NCBI GenBank assembly: GCA_020354275.1
Contig: CP070645.1
Span: 79,848-90,215, forward strand
DNA length: 10,368 nucleotides
Direction of reading: 5' to 3'
From: Dehalococcoidales bacterium
Lineage (GTDB): Bacteria > Chloroflexota > Dehalococcoidia > Dehalococcoidales > UBA2162
A model generated the notes under the pieces. The model had not been told where the DNA came from. It ran no database searches and saw nothing but the letters and a program-made list of their open reading frames with translations. Both the position numbers and the translations under genes were made by a program. Shown here one piece after another: positions 6,475 to 10,368 of the stretch. The stretch's first letter is position 1, and each line of letters begins with the position of its first letter.

Positions 6475-6993
6475 CTACCGCCAGTTTCTGCGTTTCAAGC
6501 CCCGCTGCACGCCGCGCAGGTAGTCTATCTGCCCCACATGCATGGTTATCTCGGTGATAAGGTGGGCGAACAGGGTGCCTACTGTCATCTGGACACGGTC
6601 TGGCTGGCGTGTCTCAAGCAACTCTTCGGGGGTAATAGAGTCTAAAAAGCTCAGCGTTCTCTTATGTACAGCCCGGGAATATGCCCGGAGATCTTTTAAT
6701 GGTGGTGTCGGCCAGGACTGTATTTGTTCCTCGGTGTAGGTATTGCCACCGGTCCTGGGTGTACCCAACCTTTCCCTCCAGCCCTCTGTATCGTATATGG
6801 CACTGCCACGCCCGATGACAGCATTTACATACCAGTCTTCTCCGCGGGTGACATGCCAAAGTAGGAATGCTATGGTGTTACTGTGTGGCGCTGGTCTCCA
6901 GGTTATCTCCTCCTGCGTCAGCCCGTTGAGGGCACGGTTCAGATAACCCCAGCTTTCATTCAGGGACGCCAGGATGAGCTCCTTAGTGGCCAT
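6475..6993 (-). CDS. DinB-like (DUF664/YfiT-type) four-helix metal-binding protein
   Basis: A 172-residue DinB-superfamily protein. It has the expected helix 1 (LILASLNESWGYLNRALNGLTQEEITWRP), a second helix with IAFLLWHVTRGEDWY carrying His47, and a last helix with LFAHLITEITMHVGQIDYLRG carrying Glu148 and His152 at the usual metal-ligand spacing (E-x3-H). The WRP and H-x-GQ-x-x-x-LRG motifs are hallmarks of the family. Related proteins are metal-dependent thiol transferases (mycothiol- or bacillithiol-dependent) or of unknown role; the thiol used here cannot be read from the sequence. A GGGGAG lies 4 nt before the ATG at 6993. It sits 47 bp after the crotonase gene, in the same likely transcript. 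Confidence 0.87.
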   Translation of the reverse strand: MATKELILASLNESWGYLNRALNGLTQEEITWRPAPHSNTIAFLLWHVTRGEDWYVNAVIGRGSAIYDTEGWRERLGTPRTGGNTYTEEQIQSWPTPPLKDLRAYSRAVHKRTLSFLDSITPEELLETRQPDRVQMTVGTLFAHLITEITMHVGQIDYLRGVQRGLKRRNWR

Positions 6994-7040
6994 TCTGCTC
7001 CCCTCTATTCACGTTGTTTACCCATCCAGTCGCTCCCTGA

Positions 7041-7838
7041 CTATTCCCCCCTGAATACCGGCTCCCTCTTTTCCACGAAAGCCCTGGCCCCTTCTTTATG
7101 GTCCTCTGACTGGTGGATTTCCCTGGTCAATGAGCTGACGTGTTTAAGTGTCGTTTCCAGGTCCATATCCAGACCATCGTATATCGCCCGTTTGGATGTT
7201 TGTATTGCCCGTGCAGGGCCCTTGGCCAGCTTCTCGGCCAGTTCCAGGGTGGCGCTTTCGAGCTCATCATGGGGAACAACCATGGTTACCAGCCCGATAC
7301 GCTCGGCTTCTTTAGCGTCAATCATATCCCCGGTCCATATAAGCTGGCAGGCTTTATCGATACCCACCAGCCTGGGCAGGAAATAGGTGCCACCGGCGGC
7401 CGGGACTATTCCCCTCCTGATATAGAGTTCGGCGAATCGTGCCTTCTCCGAGGCAATCCTGATGTCGCAGGCCATGGCCAGGTCAAGGCCGCCGCCAACG
7501 GCATCTCCATTGAGGGCGGCGATTATTGGTTTTTCGCATTTCTGCATCAGCACATGAAGCGAGATGCGCCCGGAGCTTGCTTCCTTGGGTCTTTCCTGGC
7601 GGGCGGTGGGGCGGTTAAAGCCTTCGGCCATGGCTTTAACGTCGGCACCGGCGCAGAATGCCCGGCCGGCACCGGTAATAACCAGTACTCTCACTTCATC
7701 GTTGACGGCAACACTTTCCACTACCCGGTACATGCTGTCTGACATGGCCGGGCTGAAGGAATTCATCCTATCCGGCCGGTTCAGGGTCATGGTGGCGATG
7801 CCGTTCTCTTCCTTATAGATAATGTCCTCGTAATCCAT
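7041..7838 (-). CDS. Enoyl-CoA hydratase/isomerase (crotonase) family protein
   Basis: A 265-residue crotonase-fold acyl-CoA enzyme. The CoA and oxyanion-hole segments are clear: LNRPDRMNSF (19-28), GAGRAFCAGADVK (56-68), NGDAVGGGLDLAMACDIRIAS (110-130) and RRGIVPAAGGTYFLPRLVG (141-159). The two glutamates of classical enoyl-CoA hydratases are missing: the first position is Asp119 and the second is Tyr139. This resembles PaaG-type isomerases and other crotonase members rather than a beta-oxidation hydratase, so I would not name a reaction; ring-1,2-epoxyphenylacetyl-CoA isomerase-like or acyl-CoA isomerase activity is possible. AAGGAG stands 8 nt before the ATG at 7838. The gene is 49 bp after the PHP gene and 47 bp before DinB, in the same orientation. 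Confidence 0.9.
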   Translation of the reverse strand: MDYEDIIYKEENGIATMTLNRPDRMNSFSPAMSDSMYRVVESVAVNDEVRVLVITGAGRAFCAGADVKAMAEGFNRPTARQERPKEASSGRISLHVLMQKCEKPIIAALNGDAVGGGLDLAMACDIRIASEKARFAELYIRRGIVPAAGGTYFLPRLVGIDKACQLIWTGDMIDAKEAERIGLVTMVVPHDELESATLELAEKLAKGPARAIQTSKRAIYDGLDMDLETTLKHVSSLTREIHQSEDHKEGARAFVEKREPVFRGE

Positions 7839-7887
7839 TGTTGTGGCTCCTTTTCACTTCAGGGTAATTTGTACCCGGTCTACCTGG

Positions 7888-8634
7888 TTATGGGTGGTTA
7901 TTTACCGGGGTATAGTCTTCGGGGAAGGTAATCCGGTTCTCATAGTCCATAAAGGCCGCTCGTAGACCTGCCAGTCCAATCCGGTCCATCTGGATATAAA
8001 CCGGCCTGCGGCCAATCTCTCCGGGGGCATGGGCGTCCGATCCCTGGATACAGGCGTATTTCTTGGGGTAGCCACGCACCTCTCCTCTGTTCCACAGGCT
8101 CCTGTTCTGGGGTATGGTAATCTCCAGGGCACTGAGGTAATGGCTGTCATGGATCTTCATCTTCACCTGGCGTGGCTGGTTTGTCTCCAGAAAACCGCTG
8201 GGCCACCTCTCGATGTGGGCGGCGATGGCAATTCCCCCGCACCGCTCAATTCTCTGGAAGACCTCTTCAGTCCCGTCTTCGGTCATATTGGCAGCGTTGC
8301 CCCGGCCGTCGGGTGGAATACCGGCGCTATCCAGGAACTCTTCAAGTCGCTTTATCGGGGTATCAAGCTCGAAAAGGGCGATGACATGGCCCCCTCTGGA
8401 GGATATCTCGATTCCGGGAAAAACGGCCAGGCCATTCCTGCTGGCAAAACTCCTGATGTCTTCTATTCTGGCCGCCGTGTTGTGGTCGGTGACGGCAATG
8501 GCTTCCAGACCGGCGGCGATGGCGGCAAAGACAATCTCCTCCGTGGTGGTTGACTTTTCGCTGTAGCACATTGATGCTGGGGTATGGATGTGCATATCTA
8601 CCTTCTTGAAGCCCGGTTTGTTGAGGTTGATCAT
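7888..8634 (-). CDS. PHP-domain metal-dependent phosphoesterase
   Basis: A 248-residue PHP-family protein. The metal-binding motifs run in order: DMHIHT (His15, His17), VTDHNT (Asp50, His51), PGIEIS (Glu76), AAHIERW and the C-terminal GSDAHAPGEIGRR. These are the residues that build the trinuclear metal site in PHP phosphoesterases such as histidinol phosphatases and oligonucleotide or nucleotide phosphatases; the substrate cannot be told from sequence. I start it at ATG 8634 because an AGGAG sits 4 nt upstream and the family begins just before DMHIHT. A longer frame to 8688 would overlap a promoter-like TATAAT at 8664-8659. It leads the minus-strand cluster PHP-crotonase-DinB-SnoaL. No export signal, so cytosolic. 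Confidence 0.9.
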   Translation of the reverse strand: MINLNKPGFKKVDMHIHTPASMCYSEKSTTTEEIVFAAIAAGLEAIAVTDHNTAARIEDIRSFASRNGLAVFPGIEISSRGGHVIALFELDTPIKRLEEFLDSAGIPPDGRGNAANMTEDGTEEVFQRIERCGGIAIAAHIERWPSGFLETNQPRQVKMKIHDSHYLSALEITIPQNRSLWNRGEVRGYPKKYACIQGSDAHAPGEIGRRPVYIQMDRIGLAGLRAAFMDYENRITFPEDYTPVNNHP

Positions 8635-8658
8635 CTGACTCCTATCTAATCTGGAGAG

Positions 8659-8687
8659 ATTATATATCATTCTGGGATATATAACCA
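8659..8687 (-). promoter_or_regulatory. Candidate promoter for the PHP-crotonase-DinB-SnoaL cluster
   Basis: A perfect minus-strand TATAAT (8664-8659) with TGGTTA (8687-8682) 17 nt upstream; the -35 matches only three of six. Transcription would begin near 8652, about 18 nt before the ATG at 8634, which supports that start over a longer reading frame. Confidence 0.42.
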
Positions 8688-8724
8688 CCTTTGACTGTAC
8701 GGGCAGTAATTATATAGTTTTACC

Positions 8725-8753
8725 TTGACGTTTGTTATTTCAGAAGCTAGTAT
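8725..8753 (+). promoter_or_regulatory. Candidate promoter for the gamma-glutamylcyclotransferase-like gene
   Basis: TTGACG (8725-8730), a 17-nt spacer and TAGTAT (8748-8753) on the plus strand, five and four of six matches to the sigma70 consensus. Transcription would start near 8760, giving a leader of about 48 nt before the ATG at 8808. Confidence 0.48.
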
Positions 8754-8807
8754 TGAAACGGCCACGATACGGTTAACGTGTTGCACTAGCCTTAACGGAA
8801 GACGCCG

Positions 8808-9209
8808 ATGTACTATTTTGCCTACGGTATCCATCTCAGTAAGAAGAAGATGCTGCAAATCTGCCCGGGGAGTAAACCCGGCTTTGTAGCTACCCTGCCC
8901 AATTACCGGCTGGTCTTTCTGGGGTGGTCACGGCAGTGGCGGGGTGGTACGGTCAGCATAAGGCCTTTCCGGGGGGAGAAGGTGCTGGGGGCTGTCTATG
9001 ATATCTCCGACAGAGACCTAAAGCTGCTCGATAACTACGAGGGTTATCCCAGGAATGCCGACAAATTGAATGTTACCGTGTTTAATGAAGACAGCGAGCA
9101 GGTCCCGGCGGTAACCCACATCAGGGCCGGTAATGTGGAGGAAACACCACCTTCAGCGGACTACCTGTCCGTTATTCAGCAGGGTTACCGGGACTGGGGG
9201 CTTTTTTAG
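8808..9209 (+). CDS. Gamma-glutamylcyclotransferase-like (AIG2/GGACT) protein
   Basis: A 133-residue protein of the gamma-glutamylcyclotransferase fold. The N-terminal MYYFAYGIHLSKKKM corresponds to the family's substrate-binding YFAYGSNL loop, and LDNYEGYPR (75-82 region) carries the conserved catalytic Glu78. GAVYDISDRDLKLLD and the C-terminal YLSVIQQGYRDWGL are also typical. Characterised relatives release 5-oxoproline from gamma-glutamyl amines or peptides in the cytosol. The usual Ser-Asn of YGSN is Ile8-His9 here, which changes the binding loop, so activity on the standard substrates is uncertain. GGAAG stands about 6 nt before the ATG. It has its own promoter-like sequence and a possible short terminator after the stop, so it is probably a single-gene unit. 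Confidence 0.87.
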   Translation: MYYFAYGIHLSKKKMLQICPGSKPGFVATLPNYRLVFLGWSRQWRGGTVSIRPFRGEKVLGAVYDISDRDLKLLDNYEGYPRNADKLNVTVFNEDSEQVPAVTHIRAGNVEETPPSADYLSVIQQGYRDWGLF

Positions 9210-9219
9210 TTGGAATTAT

Positions 9220-9239
9220 CCTTTTAGAAAGGGTTTTTT
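9220..9239 (+). terminator. Possible short intrinsic terminator after the cyclotransferase-like gene
   Basis: CCTTT (9220-9224) and AAAGG (9228-9232) form a five-pair stem with a TAG loop, followed one base later by six T. The stem is short and AT-rich, so termination may be weak, but it lies 11 bp after the stop codon and before the next promoter. Confidence 0.4.
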
Positions 9240-9252
9240 ACGCTATATAGAC

Positions 9253-9282
9253 TTGACTAGAATGTTGCTGATGATGTAGAAT
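9253..9282 (+). promoter_or_regulatory. Strong candidate promoter for the FmdB-like/deacetylase unit
   Basis: TTGACT (9253-9258), an 18-nt spacer and TAGAAT (9277-9282), five of six matches in each box. The start point would fall near 9289, inside the CIRCE element that follows at once. That is the classical arrangement for HrcA-repressed heat-shock promoters. Confidence 0.65.
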
Positions 9283-9284
9283 AA

Positions 9285-9311
9285 TTAGCAGTCAAAGGGC
9301 GCGAGTGCTAA
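9285..9311. promoter_or_regulatory. CIRCE operator (HrcA binding site)
   Basis: TTAGCAGTC (9285-9293), nine bases, then GAGTGCTAA (9303-9311). The CIRCE consensus is TTAGCACTC-N9-GAGTGCTAA, so this copy has the exact spacer length, a perfect right arm and a single mismatch in the left arm. It begins three bases after the -10 box of a good promoter. HrcA, the heat-shock repressor, binds such sites and blocks transcription of groESL or dnaK operons at normal temperature; here the downstream genes are FmdB-like and deacetylase genes. Confidence 0.85.
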
Positions 9312-9361
9312 CTTTTTCTAATGTACCGGTCAGGTGGATACCTGGTTCTTATCCTGTGAGG

Positions 9362-9384
9362 CACTGGCTGAGTATTAGCCAGTG
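9362..9384 (+). other. Perfect 8-bp hairpin in the long leader of the FmdB-like gene
   Basis: CACTGGCT (9362-9369) and AGCCAGTG (9377-9384) pair perfectly around a 7-nt loop. It lies about 75 nt into the predicted transcript and 84 nt before the GTG start. The following TTAAATTT is not a good U-tract, so a terminator is doubtful; RNA stability or a protein-binding site are alternatives. The rest of the 9210-9467 gap holds only the terminator, promoter and CIRCE listed separately. Confidence 0.55.
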
Positions 9385-9467
9385 TTAAATTTGTATACTT
9401 GCCGGGTTAAAGCGGTCTCAAAGGCCAGTATCTGAGAAACAGGGGATATGCCGAGGAGGTTTATAGG

Positions 9468-9773
9468 GTGCCTATCTACGAATACGAATGTACCGGTTGT
9501 TCATCACGGTTCGAATTGAAGCAGAGCTTCAATGACGAGCCAAGAGCTTCCTGTCCTCAGTGTGGGGGCAGGGCAATACGCGTCTTCTTTCCCGTACCCA
9601 TACATTTCAAGGGGTCCGGATTCTACGTAACCGATAACGGGGGATATCACAGCAGCTCATCCTATAATAATAGTGATGGCGAAAATGATGGTAAAAAGGT
9701 TGTCGGTACTTCCTATGAATCTGGTAAAGCCAAAAAAGACAGTACTGGAGACAATACCGACGAAGGTAGTTAA
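9468..9773 (+). CDS. FmdB-family zinc ribbon protein
   Basis: A 101-residue protein whose first 45 residues are the FmdB/CxxC_CxxC_SSSS-type zinc ribbon: MPIYEYECTGC, then SCPQCGGRA, with zinc ligands Cys8, Cys11, Cys29 and Cys32, followed by IRVFFPVPIHFKGSGFYVTD. The C-terminal half is a low-complexity Ser/Asn/Asp/Lys tail (SSSSYNNSDGENDG and similar), as is common in this family. It was named for a putative regulator of formamidase genes, but its function is generally unknown. The start is GTG at 9468, 8 nt after an AGGAGG, and gives the standard MPIYEY N-terminus. It is the first gene after the CIRCE-controlled promoter and a leader of about 180 nt, and probably shares a transcript with the deacetylase-like gene 53 bp downstream. 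Confidence 0.9.
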   Translation: MPIYEYECTGCSSRFELKQSFNDEPRASCPQCGGRAIRVFFPVPIHFKGSGFYVTDNGGYHSSSSYNNSDGENDGKKVVGTSYESGKAKKDSTGDNTDEGS

Positions 9774-9826
9774 TACCCGGATAAATATACTGGTGTAGTT
9801 ACCATCAAGGTATTGGTGGGGGCAAA

Positions 9827-10368
9827 TTGGCTTTTACCGTTCTATACCGCCGGGAGCTAGAGGAATACGATTTTGGACCAGGGCATCCCTTCCGTGGTAA
9901 CCGCTATCAGAGATTCCCGCATTTCATAAAGCAACACCTTGCTGATGATTATTACCAGATAATTACAGCCGAACCGGCCACAAATGCCGATTTACTTCTC
10001 ATCTGCCGTCAGGATTACATCGATTTTAGCCAGGGATATTTCCGGGCAGCTAGTGCCGGATTGAGTTATCCCGGCCAGTTCTTTCAGTTCCACAGTGCCG
10101 ATAATAGACCTGCCGGCAGGCCGGGCAGAGTAGAGGAGGCAGCCCGGCTGATTATCGGTCAGGCCAAACTGGCCTGCGATCTGGTGCAGGGAGGGGAACA
10201 CAGCAAGGTAATATCCATTGGCGGTGGTATGCACCATGCCAAGCCGGCTTACGGAGAGGGATTCTGCATCTACAACGATGTTGCTTTCTGCGGCCGGTAT
10301 TTAATCGAAGAATACGGGCTGGAGAGAGTCCTGATTCTGGATACCGATGCCCATGCCGGAAATGGAAC
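9827..10368 (+). CDS. Histone deacetylase/AcuC-superfamily protein (3' end outside window)
   Basis: The visible 180 residues are the N-terminal half of a zinc-dependent deacetylase of the HDAC/AcuC/acetylpolyamine amidohydrolase superfamily. Motifs: YDFGPGHPFRGNR (14-26), the GGGMHHAKP active-site loop with the catalytic His136-His137 dyad, GEGFCIYNDVA (143-153) and LDTDAHAGNG (171-180), in which Asp174 and His176 are zinc ligands. The third ligand Asp and the catalytic Tyr lie beyond the edge. Bacterial members deacetylate acetyl-CoA synthetase (AcuC), polyamines or other small substrates; which applies here cannot be told. The start is TTG 9827, preceded by a GGTGGGGG run 4 nt away; the frame is closed at 9782-9784 and no ATG or GTG is available, and TTG gives the expected N-terminal strand. 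Confidence 0.87.
   Translation, partial: MAFTVLYRRELEEYDFGPGHPFRGNRYQRFPHFIKQHLADDYYQIITAEPATNADLLLICRQDYIDFSQGYFRAASAGLSYPGQFFQFHSADNRPAGRPGRVEEAARLIIGQAKLACDLVQGGEHSKVISIGGGMHHAKPAYGEGFCIYNDVAFCGRYLIEEYGLERVLILDTDAHAGNG

Noticed and set aside
7140..7742. Long plus-strand frame (200 codons) opposite the crotonase gene
   Set aside because: A codon-bias shadow of the crotonase; its translation shows no recognisable domain and no ribosome binding site.
9992..10237. Minus-strand open frame inside the deacetylase-like gene
   Set aside because: Antisense to a clear HDAC/AcuC-family sequence and without family resemblance.

Overview
The window reads as a compact stretch of a bacterial chromosome, with about ten intact genes plus one gene cut at each edge and almost no free DNA. 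The gene families (DUF47/PhoU-like, Tat-type DUF362 lipoprotein, TolB-like propeller lipoprotein, ArsA-type ATPase, crotonase, DinB, PHP, FmdB zinc ribbon, AcuC-type deacetylase), the mid-range GC content and a CIRCE heat-shock operator would fit an anaerobic Chloroflexota, possibly a Dehalococcoidia-like lineage. That placement is an inference from gene content and I hold it weakly. There are no rRNA or tRNA genes, CRISPR arrays, transposases or phage genes.

Layout. Left edge, minus strand: a DUF47/PhoU-like phosphate-transport accessory protein (1-542, 3' end missing), divergent from a plus-strand DUF362 lipoprotein (709-1893). The two share a 160-bp region with back-to-back promoter motifs. 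Next comes a minus-strand operon, read from right to left: TatD hydrolase (4945-4103), DUF167 (4068-3778), a TolB-like beta-propeller lipoprotein (3781-2543) and a DsbA/FrnE-like thioredoxin-fold protein (2532-1897). Divergent from TatD, a plus-strand ArsA/Get3-type ATPase occupies 5062-5973. A second minus-strand operon follows, again read right to left: PHP phosphoesterase (8634-7888), crotonase (7838-7041), DinB-like protein (6993-6475) and SnoaL/DUF4440 protein (6428-6012). On the right, plus strand: a gamma-glutamylcyclotransferase-like gene (8808-9209), then a promoter with a CIRCE operator (9253-9311), an FmdB-type zinc ribbon gene (9468-9773) and a histone-deacetylase/AcuC-family gene that runs off the window (9827-10368).

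Main discovery: the DsbA-like gene has a well-placed ribosome binding site and an ATG at 2532, but codon 20 is an in-frame TGA exactly where this family carries its catalytic Cys (reading Phe-Asp-Tyr-Leu-TGA-Pro-Phe-Val-Tyr). The frame then stays open for another 191 codons with a good thioredoxin-fold sequence, and a SECIS-like hairpin with G-U in its apical loop begins 15 nt after the TGA. The best reading is a selenocysteine-containing DsbA-family selenoprotein of 211 residues. Ordinary gene calling would truncate it at a TTG at 2445 and lose the active site.

Second discovery: a near-perfect CIRCE element (one mismatch, exact 9-nt spacer) lies just downstream of a strong promoter for the FmdB-like/deacetylase pair. 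This implies HrcA heat-shock control of genes that are not classical chaperones.
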